The notes beneath the pieces are model-generated. The model did no database searches and was not told the origin of the DNA. It saw only the letters and a list, made by a program, of their open reading frames with translations. The position numbers and the translations under genes were made by a program. DNA of 64,000 nucleotides from Cryptomeria japonica (Eukaryota > Streptophyta > Pinopsida > Cupressales > Cupressaceae), in contig NC_081405.1 in NCBI RefSeq assembly GCF_030272615.1, positions 651,392,920 to 651,456,919 of the forward strand. The letters are read 5' to 3'. Below, piece after piece: positions 37,346-48,357 of the stretch; the first letter of the stretch is position 1; every line of letters starts with the position of its first letter.

Positions 37346-37977
37346 ATTGCAAACATAACATGAGCCTATTGGTTATGAAACTTGATTATCTTTCTAATTG
37401 AAAAGTTTTGTTTCACTTATAATTGGAACCTTATAAGAGGATGCAAAGTGGATTTGAAACCATCACTTCTCCATTAAGACCTTTGCTGCACAAGCAACAA
37501 TATTTTCTAAATTTGGCCTACCAATTGATCTCATGTACTACACAAATTTATGCAAAAAATTGACCAAATTTTGCCCTAATTGACCTTCCACACCTCTTTG
37601 GCATACCCATTGCACACTAAAGTGCAATTTCTAGTTTAAAATTATATTAGAACTATCGTGCTATGTGATGTGTGTGTGATACCTGCAGCTACAACACTAA
37701 ACACTCAATAGACCTCATGCACTACACAAATTTATCCAAAAAATAGACCAAATAATCCCCAATTGACCTTCCACACCTCTTTGGCATACCCATTGCACAC
37801 CAAAGTGCAATTATTATTTTATATTATTTTATTAAAATAAGAGTTGTAGTTAATATTACATAAATATAATTATTCTAATACAATTTTAAAATAACAATTA
37901 TTCAAAATTATAATAATTAAAAATTAGAACAAATATTTTTATTACAATACTATGATAGCAAGTACTCGCCACTACGC
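37346..37977 (+). repeat. Tail of tandem unit (copy 2) and near-identical 260-bp direct repeat
   Basis: 37346-37640 is a diverged copy of 35746-36020. 37710-37975 is a near-identical copy of 35914-36174, ending at CGCCACTACG. The much higher identity of the second pair shows a more recent duplication. Confidence 0.75.
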
Positions 37978-38158
37978 ATGGATAACCTTAACCTTAAAAT
38001 CCAATGCTTTGGGTCAATTTCTGGAGCTCAGATCTCCCAAACCAAGTCTACCTTAGCTGGATGGATCACCCCCTCAACTGGTTTGGACACCTTGGCTACC
38101 AATGGGGTGGTCCTAAAAAAATCATGAGATACCTTGGAGTTCTCTTCTCAGTGTCACC

Positions 38159-39271
38159 TGTAATACCCTAAAAATGGTCATCTAAACCATAGGCCCCTAA
38201 TCTCGACAACGTCGCCAAGGTCCTAACCAAAGGCAATTAAATCAATCTTGAGCACACAATTAATTCCTAAAATCATCAAATGTCACATGGAAAATCAATC
38301 ACTCAATATAATAAAATATTTATTTAATTAATTAAATCATTCTAAGTAAATCATTTTAAACAATTATCTTATTTATTTTAATTAAATATCCTAGCATATT
38401 TAATTAAATAGATCAAATTGCCATAAATCTTCAAAAAAAGGAAACAAATCAAGAAAGAGGAGTTAATTTAAATCAATTGAGCACAAATCTTCAAAAATGG
38501 AAATAAATCAAAAAAGGAATTAATTGACAAAAAATAATTAAAATTTCAGAAAAGAAATCAATTGGAGATATCTTGAAAAAAACAAATTAAAAATTGATAG
38601 ATAATCTCAAAGAAAAGAATTAAAACAATTAAATATTAAAATTGAATGAAATAGAGAATAAATCAATTTTTTTTTCTGATTTAATCTTAATTTTAGTTCA
38701 ATTTCCTTTAAATCAGTTTTTTCTTGATTTAATCTTAATTTTAGTTCAATTTCCTTTAAAACTAAGAAAAGCATCCAATCACATCAATTCACCTGGATTG
38801 TGCTTCCTCTTGGAAAATCTTGACCGCTCATCATCATTTGATCTCAACGATTGGTTTCTTTCTGAATTTTCTATAAATTCAAGCTCATCTCTCATTCAAA
38901 GAGAGGCTGAAGAATACATCGTTATTATACTGTTTTTGCTCTAGACTCATTGATATATTGCATATTTATTATTTCATATTGATTAAATCATTTAGCTTAA
39001 TATTGCTTAAATATTGTTAGATTAATATTGCATCCATCTAGCATTCATCATGTTCGTATAGATAAAATCCTTCGTCTTGATGTTGTCTAGTCACTGGTAT
39101 TGCTAAATAATCTAAGAGCAATCTTATACTCGCATCTTTTAGAAGGCAATGGGTCGATTTGTTATGGTTTATTTATTCATTGATTATATCTAATTAACCA
39201 TGCATGTAATGACTTCATTGAAGTGTTGTGTATTGTAGATACATATACAGGTTCACTTTTCACACACCACA
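38159..39271 (+). mobile_element. Solo LTR inserted in the LINE
   Basis: It begins TGTAATACCC and ends ACACACCACA, giving TG...CA ends over 1113 bp. It is flanked by a perfect five-base duplication TCACC (38154-38158 and 39272-39276). Removing it together with one TCACC rejoins the LINE frame as Val-Ser-Pro-Ser-Leu-Lys-Asp-Met-Trp. The interior has no coding motif. The superfamily is not certain; TGTAATACCC starts are common among plant LTR elements. Confidence 0.88.
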
Positions 39272-40134
39272 TCACCTTCCCTCAAAGATATGTGGCTATG
39301 GGTTAAGGAGAAAATTGATAAGAAACTTAGTAAATGGAACAATAGATTCCTCTCTCTAGCTGACAGGGTTCAAGTGTGCCAAAACATCCTCTCCTCCTAT
39401 AATATCTACTACTCCTCTGCTTGAATGTTTAGCAACTATCAGATGTTAGAAATTCAAAAGGTTGTTAGACGCTTCCTTTGGTTTGATGGCAAAGGTAATA
39501 ATAAATTACACGTTAATTGGAAGTGGTGCCATATTGAGAAATCTCTTGGTGGCCTTGGATTAAAGAATCTTAGGATCCAAGGTATTGCCCTTGCGGCTAA
39601 ATGGATCTTCCATTTTCTCGAAGGTCAGGAACCTTGGAAGGTTTTAATCAGACACAATATTGAGAGGGTTGTCCCTAAGAATGCTAAGTCTTGGAAGGGT
39701 TTACCTCTCACTGACCTTGTGGCCAGTGGTTTTCCTGTTTCTGTCCAGGGTACTTGTGTGTTCAAGTCTATTTGGAAAGCTTGGGAACATGTTAGGGGGT
39801 TTTTGGTCAACACTAGTGTCAACAATGGTGACTTGATTCATGGCAAGAGATCCTTATGGTGGAACCTCTTCCACGCTAGGAAACCCTTGGCCCTTACTCA
39901 GGGATGCTCGGCTAGAGCCTGGGCCAACAAAGGGATCAAATATCTTATTGACGTTTTGGAACATGATACTCTTATCACATGGGAAGATCTCAGCTCAAAA
40001 TTTAACCTCCCCCCCCCCCCTCAAAAAAGAACCTACAACATGATTAAGTAGCTTGTATTGATTTTGGTCTTCCTAAAGATTGTGATGTTGATTCTCATAT
40101 ATTTTTGTCTTTTAAATAGGCTGATGGTACTATT

Positions 40135-40623
40135 TTGGCTAAAATTAAGGCTCGTAACATTTACTCTATCTTAGCTTATGAGGCTTCCATCATTAAGCAT
40201 GTTAACATTTTATGGTATTCTGATCTGCCTGTTATGCAGTGGCAAAAGACCTTTAGCATGCTATGGAAAAGTTCGATCAAGCCAAAAATCAAGTGCTTTA
40301 AATGGCTTATGATACTTAATAGACTTCCTCTCCAGAGGAATTATGATAATAATTATTTGTGCTCTATTTGTAAACTTCCTGAGACTGGCAGACATATTTT
40401 CTTTAATTGCTCCATTGCTAAGGAAATCTGGTTAATGTTTGACTTTTCTATCCCTAATCTTGTGAATACTATGGAAATTATTTTTGGGCACATTAAAGGA
40501 TTGGAAAAGCATGCTAATATCTTTTGGTTTAATTTATCTGCCAATATTCTTTGGTACATTTGGAAAATTAGGAATGTGGATAGGTTTAAAGGCCAAGCTA
40601 GGGCCCTTACTGAATCCTTTTGA
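40135..40623 (+). pseudogene. LINE zinc-binding RT-associated domain (zf-RVT)
   Basis: The frame holds FSMLWKSSIKPKIKCFKWL, LPLQRNY, then CSICKLPETGRHIFFNC (Cys-x2-Cys ... His-x4-Cys) and an aromatic-rich ANILWYIWKIRN end. This is the zf-RVT module found after plant LINE reverse transcriptase. A homopolymer of ten C at 40011-40020 lies just before the break from the previous frame. A further frame, MNVERHKLLRFLKDG at 40663-40872, runs to near the 3' end and is not recognised. Confidence 0.75.
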
Positions 40624-41113
40624 AGACTCACATTCTTCAAAATTGTTGTGCAGGTTGCCTCTACTATGAATGTTGAGAGGCACAAGCTCCTGAGGTTCCT
40701 CAAGGATGGTCACGCCACCATGTTCATCAATGAGATGAAGGATGGTTATGAGTGTAGGCGCAATGAGGACAACCTATCCTCCTTTGAGGAGGCTCTCAAG
40801 AAGCTGAACAATGAAATCAAAGATAACAGGGAGCCATCCTATGCCCAAGTTGAGATGCTGGCACAGATTTAGAGTCAGAAGACCATTGTTTGGATGGAAG
40901 GACCTCAGGGATGGGTAGCATGAGTTGAACCCCATGACAACATCCTCTCTTGATACTTTTGTTGACTTCTCATGATGCAATTAGTTTGTTAGTACTCTTT
41001 TGTGCAGATTACACACCCTATTGTTACTTTGGTTTTTGCTATCCTGTGGCGATGACAACTTTGTTTTGCTGAGGCCTGACCTCCTTGTTCTAGATTCTCT
41101 CGATTTCTAATAT

Positions 41114-41629
41114 AAAAAAAAATATTAATAAACTTAAGGAAAAATTAACTCCTAAAAGAAAAGAAAAAAAGAAAAAGAAGAATTAGAATTAAATAAAATT
41201 GATTCTTTCTTTTTCAATATTTTTCTTTTATTTTTTTAAAAAATTAAAAAGATAGAATATTCTAATAAAAGAAATAATATTAAGAGAAATCTTGACTAAA
41301 AGTAGATAATAATAAAATCTAGATTTTTTTTTATGAATATTCTTTTTCTAATAAATAATATTAAAATATTTATTTTTTATTTTTTATTATAAAGATCTAT
41401 TTTTTAAAATTAATATAAATTTAAGCAGTTTGAATTAATTTTAAAATCTTGCATTCTTCTCCTCAAATTTGAACCATTGATTTCAATAAGTAGGTGTTTC
41501 ACTTCATATAAAGAATGCCTTACATAATAATTATAATACAATACAAATTTTATAGTGAAACTATATATTTTTCTTAAAAGCGTAATCCTAATCTAATTTT
41601 AAAAAATTATATAATTATAATTTAAAAAT
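41114..41629 (-). repeat. Right arm of the long inverted repeat, inner part
   Basis: The reverse complement of this segment matches 31200-31495, with about 190 bp of extra AT-rich DNA near 41150-41340. Confidence 0.7.
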
Positions 41630-43419
41630 GGCCTGCTAATGGGCTTTTGAGGGCTAATCCTCACAGGAAGGGTGAAAAAAGTCAGGAATGGGTTCCACGA
41701 GATAAGGGTTGGGTTAAGGTCAATTTTGATGGTGCTTCTAGGGGAAATCCCGAGACCTCCGAGATAGGGGTTATAGCTTGTGACAAATGTGGAAGCATTC
41801 TAGTTTTTGGAGCCAAAAGGTTGGTGGATGGTTCGAACAATGAGGCCAAGTGTCAAGCGACTATAGAGGCCATTCTTCTGGCAAATAAATTAGAAGTGAG
41901 GAGACTCCATTGTTGAATGGGAATGCCAAAGGTCAGATGGAGGCCTGGCAACTTGATAAGCACATTAGAAGAATGAATCTCCTTCTTTGTGGGTTTGATG
42001 AGTTCAAAGTGTCGCATGTACTTAGGGAGGCAAATGTTGAGGCTAACAAGCTTTCAAATGTTGGAGCTAATGGTTCTTTGGAGAGCAACTTTAATTTATT
42101 TGAGGACCTACGAAATGTTGGTCCTTGTGAATTTGGTTGATTTTGCTTAAGATGTGGGAAGAGAACCCGAGTTATGTTTTGAGTCCGGTTTGGTTTGTTT
42201 TTGACATTGGATATGTGAGAAGTGATGTTTCTCGTGGAATGTGATCTACAATCAAGTAGCAAGTTGCAACGATGACGTATGAGTGATGATGGCGACATTT
42301 GGAGAGTTGTCCAGTTGATGATGCTTGGTTTGAGGTGCTATGTGTGGAGTGATTATTCCTTGTTGTGGCGCTGGCTATTTTAGGGTCTTGGCTCTTGGCT
42401 TTTTGGCACTTCTCAATGTTTGGTTTTGGTTTGGTTTGTGAGTGCAGGTTGTGGACGAGAGTGTGGGGAAGCATGGAAGCCAATTTCTCTCTGTCTATAG
42501 ATGGTCAGATGCCAGCATTCTATGGCTCTATTTCGTGTAATTGATTGTCGAATATTTTCAGGGTTGATGGGGATGTGTTTTGGAGGGTTGTGCGCTTGAT
42601 GGTTGGGGAAGAATTTCTGGTGTCTGATTGCAGACCTTGAAAAAATCTAGACATTTCTTCGTTGTTTGTGGCATTGGCCTTGATGGTGGGTGGCTCGACT
42701 AAGGAGGTGTTGAAGGTGACGTCCTTGGTGCTAAGACCTAAATGGTCGGGAGGGCTGGAGGATGTGGTGGCACGTACAGAAATTGGCAAAGGTTTGAGGA
42801 TGCAACAAGAACCGTGGTGGAGGGTTGGTGTGGAAACGGGTGATGTGCATTCGTTGGTGCTTTGGTCGGCTTCCCGAACTGTGGAGGTCCAGATGGAGGA
42901 TGCAAGAAAGGGGTGGAGGGACGTGGTGAATTTTGTGCGGGATTTGGGACTAGTGGAAAGAGAAAAAATCCATGGGAAGAAGGCTCCAATCAAGTCGAAG
43001 GCGCCATTGGATGATGATGGGCGGCCTTTGATCCGACACCAAATTCCTTGGAAGCAAGAAAAGGTGGTGGAGCGCAGTATGCTTCGAGATGGCAGGTCAG
43101 GAACCATGCCAAGTGGTGGGTGGGAGACTCATGTGGCAAGCCCTAGTCAGGGCATTCCTAATTTTTCAAGGGAAGAGGCCCTTGGTTGGTTTAGATAGGC
43201 TGGTCCCTTGGGGTTGTCGAGTTTTGGGTGGGGAAGTCTTTAAGAATGGTTTAATTTTGTGGGGATTGGACTTGTAGATCTGGTATCTTTCTCGGGTTCT
43301 GGTGATTTTGTAGGGGCGAGATCCCATGTAGCAGTATGCTGTTGAACAACTTTATGCTTGTAATCTTTCCTTTTTAAGCAATATTAAATATCCAGGTTAT
43401 CGATCAAAAAAAAATTTAT
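41630..43419 (+). mobile_element. Short non-LTR element, copy B (RNase H plus unknown ORF, poly(A))
   Basis: The start TGGCCTGCTAATGGGCT corresponds base for base to the start of copy A at 31783. The end GTTATCGATC plus poly(A) also matches. A likely target duplication is TATAATTTAAAAA (about 41616-41628) and TATAATAATAAAA (about 43418-43430). It lies inside the right inverted-repeat arm, whose two parts become contiguous when it is removed. RNase H pieces lie at 41647-42140, with a deletion or frame change at 41915 that removes the second Asp block. Confidence 0.8.
42473..43198 (+). pseudogene. Unknown ORF downstream of RNase H, copy B
   Basis: A 242-codon frame begins METNFSLSIDGQ-like (ATG at 42473) and ends NFSREEALGWFR with TAG at 43196-43198. 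Two internal TGA codons near 42540 and 42640 break the first third; the rest (42662-43198) is open. It shares NIFRVDGDVFWR, GEEFL, NLDISSLF, ALAL, EDARxGW and FSREEALGWFR with copy A. The same length and ends in two separately inserted copies support a real protein. I recognise no domain. Confidence 0.6.
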
Positions 43420-43725
43420 AATAATAAAATTAATCTCAAATTTAATTATTAATTTTAAGTCTAATATTATATTATTTTTTAATATTTATTTAATAATTGA
43501 TTTTAATAAAATAACTATTAATAATTATAAAAGTGAAAATAAACATTTTTTGAATAACTTAATGAAAAAAATTCAATTTATGATTAAAAGTTATTAAATT
43601 ATTTTGTATATATTAAAATGATTAAAAAATTAATGATTTTCAAAAAGTATTAAAAATAGAATGATTTCAGAAAATATATAAAATATAATTATAAAAATAC
43701 ATATAATAATTAGGTTTTTTATTTT
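43420..43725 (-). repeat. Right arm of the long inverted repeat, outer part
   Basis: The reverse complement matches 30880-31200 closely. The match stops at about 43725, where the 3' end of the minus-strand LINE begins, so the arm probably continues beyond that insertion and outside the window. Confidence 0.75.
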
Positions 43726-43889
43726 TTAATAAAGGGGTAAAAACTTTATTAATAATTAGAAACAAGAATTACATAAGAAAACCAAAGCCTCAAAGCTCCA
43801 AAAGAGAACAACAATCCCAACCAAAAATCAACCAGCTTCATAACTATCCATATCTTCAACAAATATCTATGCAAGTCCTTACAGTAATC

Positions 43890-44515
43890 TGGGGAAAGAT
43901 GCTCCCAACCCTCAACTTTCCAATCATCACCATGTTCCAAGGCCCACTTAGCCAAACAATCAACTGCTCTATTCCATTCATGAGGAATGTGGATGAAAGA
44001 CACCTTCTCCATCATAGCACTAATTTGCAAAATTTGGTGAACAATCCCTGCCAGCTACCAATTAATCCCACTCACCTTCTGCTCAAAATAATCTGCGAAT
44101 CTGATTTGCAGATAACCTTACACCACCCCAACTCAAATGCACACTCCAGAGCATAGAAAATTGCTAATCCCTCCATAAAATTATTATACTAATGCCCTTT
44201 ATGCACTAAAAAGAAGAAAACCACATCCCCCATACAATCCCTACCAACACTATCAATCCCAATAGGACTCGAATTACCCCTAGAGGAGCCATTGGTGTTA
44301 ATCTTAATGGATTCATCCTGAGGGGGAAACCATCTTCCCACCCTATGAACCTTCTTCATAGCACGTCTATCTCTCCTGACACAAGCTGAGATAGGAGACA
44401 TCTCCTGCAAACCCAACCTACTCACAATATCAACCTCTCCTCTATCTAGCCGAAAATTCACCTCACATTTAGCTTCCACCATCTCCTGGATCATTCCAAT
44501 GATTCTAATCCACAC
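43890..44515 (-). pseudogene. LINE RNase H domain
   Basis: The minus-strand frame shows a Gly-Arg-Trp-Phe-Pro-Pro-Gln-Asp-Glu lead, then IKINTNGSSRGNSSP, where Asn stands at the place of the first catalytic Asp. A frame with GLAIFYALECAFELGW and CKSDSQI follows, and finally HIPHEWNRAVDCLAKWAL. It is the C-terminal end of the LINE ORF2, broken by stops and a frame change near 44190. Confidence 0.7.
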
Positions 44516-44552
44516 TTGTTGAACTAATAGTCTGACTTCCCTAAAGATCCTC

Positions 44553-44940
44553 CTATTCTTCTCTAGCTAGATTTGCCAAAGTATGAAAATGGCCCCAATG
44601 TGCCAGACAGTCTAGAGAAAAGAGGACAAAATAGGACGCCTGCCCAAACTGCTCCAAAACTCCACCAAAGAATCCGCATGAACACAAGGGTGCTTCCACA
44701 CCCCCCACCAGTAATGCTAGATCAACAATGATAAAGGGCATCTGAAGAACACGTATGAAGAATCCTCCTCCCCATTACCACACAAAACATAGATGGAAGG
44801 CCCATGGAACCCATGCTTGCGAATATTGTCCCAGGTTAGACATCTATTCAAAGTCAAAGTCCAAGCAAAACAGTTACACTTCAGCCAAGAGAAATTGTTC
44901 CAAACATATTTCCACCAGTGCACCTCCCTCCCCTCCAATC
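44553..44940 (-). pseudogene. LINE zf-RVT domain
   Basis: The frame VHWWKYVWNNFSWLKCNCFAW, LTLNRCLTWDNIRKHG, then CGNGEEDSSYVFFRCP gives the Trp-rich start and Cys/His ends of the zf-RVT module between RT and RNase H. It is continued in another frame at 44553-44741. Confidence 0.65.
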
Positions 44941-45659
44941 TACGAACTCCTGGTACCCACCGACAACAATAAAAACACCCTTAGGATTCTTGGACCAAGC
45001 AAGTCTATCCCTATCCTTAAGGGAACTATAGTGTCTTCTCGCCTAAATTCCATGAAGCTTAGCACAATCTTCATCCATACCAACAACCGACCATTCATTA
45101 GGAACCTTCCACTGCACCATATCCAATTACACACACCTATAAACAAACTTAAATTCACTCACTCTAGACCACCCTTCCTCCAGGAACCTTTGGCAAAGAT
45201 TCACTAAATTAGGAAACTGATCGATAATGGGGGGAGTAGCCATCCCAATAATCAAACCAAAAAAGCACCTCTTCCCCCCTCTTACAGATCCAAAAAACTC
45301 CTCCTTTTATCAGTGCAACCCCTTTCTTGAGAGTACTCCAAATCATAGAGCCTTTTCCCAAAAGTAGATATCTTGGGATTTCCTCCTTCGGGATCCTCTA
45401 CATATACTTGTAAGACAAAATCCTAGCCCAGCCTTGATCATGTTCAACACACCACCTCCAGTACAATTTTGTTGCCAAAGCCTCCCCAAATAAAGTAGAC
45501 TTCCTTAAGCCAAGCCCACCCAATTATTTCAGGCTACACACCAAGTCCCATTTGACAAGACTCCATTTATAGGAGGATAGGTTGCCTGCCCATAAGAATT
45601 ACCTTGCCAAAGAATCCAATCCCTTCACAAACCACTTTGGGGCCACTTGGAGCATACAC

Positions 45660-46480
45660 CTATAAATTGGAAGAGCATGAACCACCGACTGGATCAGTTG
45701 AACCCACCCAACAAAGGATAACCATCTGTCTATATGTCCAATGTTCAACCTTCATGCAAAATTTGTCCAGAATACCCTGCCAAGAGTCCCTGGGAGGATT
45801 ACCAGCAAAGATAGGAATACCCAGGTAAGTCAAGGGAAGAGAACCGACCTGGAATCTCAAGATATGAGAAATCCTTGTCTGAATAGTTCCAGGTGTGTTG
45901 CAGAAGAGAATGAAAGATTTATCCTGATTGATCAACTGGCTAGAAGCAGCAAGATAAACATCCAAGACTTTATGTAGATTTATAACTTCTATGATCCTAG
46001 CTAGTCCCATCAGGGTTGTATCATCCACAAACTGCAAATGGGACTGAGGAGGTATGTCATTACCCCAACTCCAACCATTAATAATACCCAATCTCACACT
46101 ATACTTAATTAACCTCCCTAGACCCTCAGCCAAAAGAATGAATAAGTACAAGGAAAGAGGGTTCCCCTGACGAAGACCCCTAGACACACCAAACAACTCA
46201 GTATGATCTCCATTAATTAGCACAGAGAATGAGATAGATGAAACACAACTCATTACCCATTGTATCCCTTCATCAACAAAACCAAAAACCCTAAGAATCT
46301 TTTGGAGAAAGGACCAACAGACTCTATCATAAGCCTTTGCCATATCCAGCTTGATAAACATAGCTTTTTCCTTGGAGGCTGCCATAGAATGAATGGTCTC
46401 AGTAGTAATGACCACTCCATCCAAGATTTTACGACCCTCCACAAACTCACTATACTCCTCAGAAATGACACCCCCAAGCC
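45660..46480 (-). pseudogene. LINE reverse transcriptase domain
   Basis: The 260-codon frame carries the RT blocks: KAMFIKLDMAKAYDRVCW (motif A, catalytic Asp), GVSRGLRQGNPLSLYLF (motif B) and LQFVDDTTLMG near 46021 (motif C, Phe-Val-Asp-Asp). KSFILFCNTP and LPLTYLGIPIFAGNP follow. All three catalytic Asp residues are kept in this piece although the whole ORF is broken. It would copy the LINE RNA at the nicked target. Confidence 0.85.
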
Positions 46481-47180
46481 ATTTTCAACCTTTTTGCTAT
46501 CAACTTAGAAATAATATTATAAATCACATTACAGAGAGAAATAGGGCAGAATTGGCCTAACCGGTCAGCCCCATCACACTTGGGGATGAGCACAATGAAA
46601 GTCGCATTCAAAGCCCCAAGCATCTACTTATTCCTCTAGGGCTCTTGGACCACCTCTAATAAGTCTAATTTGATAATATCCCAGAATTCTTGATAGAACT
46701 CAATCAAAAACCCATCCGGTCTAGGAGCTTTTTTCTTCTTCATGTGGAAAACAATCCTCTCAAGTTTGTCCAACAAAATAGGACCCATAAGTTGATCATT
46801 TATCTCCTTAGTAACTAGAGAAGGAATACAAGAAAGAACCCGATTCTCCTCTTCTGATTCTCCCTAAGAATACTCACTAAAAAGAGATTGGAAATACTGC
46901 ATAGACTCCCTAGAAATCTCCTGCAAGGATAAACACTGCTCACCTCTATCATTAACCATAACAGGAATGGAATTGCCATGTCTTCTTGCTTTCACTGAAT
47001 TGCAAAAGAACACAATATTCTTATCCCCCACTTGAAGCAAATCATTACGAGCTCTTTGTTTCTAGTAGATTTCCTCCCTAATCTCCCACTCTTCTAAATC
47101 CTTGACTACCCTGTCTTCCTCCCTAAGCAAGGCTTATGACAATCCATGCTCTCTTATTTCTCTGGTAATGCCATTCAACT

Positions 47181-47564
47181 CTAATTGAGCAGTTGTCTTA
47201 GCATGAAAAATATTATCGAAACACTGATGATTCCATCGTTTAAGCTGAAACTTAACAAATTACAACTGCTTGGCAAAAGTGTACATAGCAGTGCCAAAGG
47301 TTGGCCTCCCTTTCCTCCACCACTCTGCAACATGATCCTGCAAAGAAGGATCTCACAACCACATAAGCTGAAATTTGAATGAAGGAATGTGAGAGACCCA
47401 AGAAAAAGAAGACACCAATTTGATGGGTTAGTGGCCGAACCTCTCCAATCTAAAATCTCAGAGCATGTGGACCACCCCCCACCAACCCAAAAACTAGGAA
47501 CTAGAAAGCAATCCAGCCTCTCTGCAATCCAATACTCCCCTACCCTCCTGAAGTTCCAAGTAAA
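47181..47564 (-). pseudogene. LINE endonuclease domain, C-terminal part
   Basis: The frame reads FTWNFRRVGEYWIAERLDCF followed by a degenerate Ser-Asp-His end region, the last part of the apurinic-type endonuclease that nicks the target. The N-terminal continuation is at 63745-64000. The start of the open frame beyond 47569 belongs to the Gypsy LTR and not to the LINE. Confidence 0.7.
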
Positions 47565-47569
47565 CATAC

Positions 47570-48335
47570 TGTAGACACCCAAAATTGTCATGTTTAATTA
47601 AATAAATATTTTATTTATTTAATTATCTAAGCCTAATTCTTCTATTAATTAAATAAATCTTTATTTATTTAATTAATTCATTTATCCTCTTCTAGCCTTA
47701 TTTCTCATTTAAATAAATACATTTATTTATTTAAATTATCCTTTTTCTAATTAAATAAATATTTTATTCATTTAATTATCTCATTTCTTCTATTAATTAA
47801 TTAAATATTTATTTATTTAATTAATTCATTATCTTTTTCTACACATGACACATGTCGTTCATCTCTTAATTCCTACACTACCTACCTCTTTCATTATTTT
47901 ATTATTTCTTCTACCTACCCTCTAATCCTAGCCGACCTCTCTTTTTACACCTCTTAATCTTATCCCTTCATTTCATATTGTGTCTTCTATTTAAGAAGAT
48001 TCCTTCTTCATTATCAAACCCTAATGACTAATCTTAAGGACTTGGCTACACTACGATCCTATTTGCAACCACATTCCGTTCTTTGTTGAGCTCTTGTGCA
48101 CATAAAATCTGAGAGCAAATATATCAAGCAAGATCAATGGAGATAGGAAGAATGGAGATCAAAACCCTATTGGACATGTGATGGTATAATCTTTGTGATT
48201 TTGTTTTATTTACATTGTCTTAGGTAATCTTCATATGTTATGGTGGATCTTTGTTGTTGTTAGGCTAGGGTTTAGTGGTTGGATTCATTTAGCCTTTCAA
48301 TCTTGTTATTATTGTATCCATTTTCACCATACACA
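47570..48335 (+). repeat. 5' LTR of the Gypsy element
   Basis: It starts TGTAGACACC and ends ATACACA. The first 260 bp consist of five AT-rich near-palindromes of the form TTAATTAAATAAAT...ATTTATTTAATTAA. A TATA-like TCTATTTAAGA lies near 47987. No coding content. Confidence 0.93.
47985..47998 (+). promoter_or_regulatory. Candidate TATA box in the LTR
   Basis: TTCTATTTAAGAAG sits about two thirds into the LTR, in a place fit for the U3/R promoter; it recurs in the 3' LTR near 63389. Assigned by sequence resemblance only. Confidence 0.35.
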
Positions 48336-48336
48336 T

Positions 48337-48357
48337 TTTGGCATGCCCGGTGGGACT
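48337..48357 (+). other. Candidate primer binding site
   Basis: TTTGGCATGCCCGGTGGGAC follows the LTR by one or two bases. The Tat clade usually has a TGGCG-type primer site here; I do not assign the tRNA. Confidence 0.5.

Larger units (their letters stand above)
37978..41113 (+). mobile_element. LINE fragment (RT end and zf-RVT), split by a solo LTR
   Basis: Translation of 37978-38158 gives IQCFGSISGAQISQTKSTLAGW and a YLGVLFSVSP-type end of a LINE reverse transcriptase, with a frame change. It resumes at 39272 as SPSLKDMWLWVKEKIDKKLSKWNN. A long frame at 39425-40051 (RRFLWFDGKGNNKLHVNWKW, LGGLGLKNL) and the zinc-binding RT-associated domain follow. A poly(A) run ends it at about 41113. It is 5'-truncated and has no RNase H, so it belongs to a different LINE family from the 31783 and 41630 copies. 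Confidence 0.8.

Noticed and set aside
38153-39256. Alternative solo LTR ends at 39249 with GTCAC/TTCAC flanks
   Set aside because: The ends at 38159 and 39271 give a perfect TCACC duplication and restore the LINE frame.
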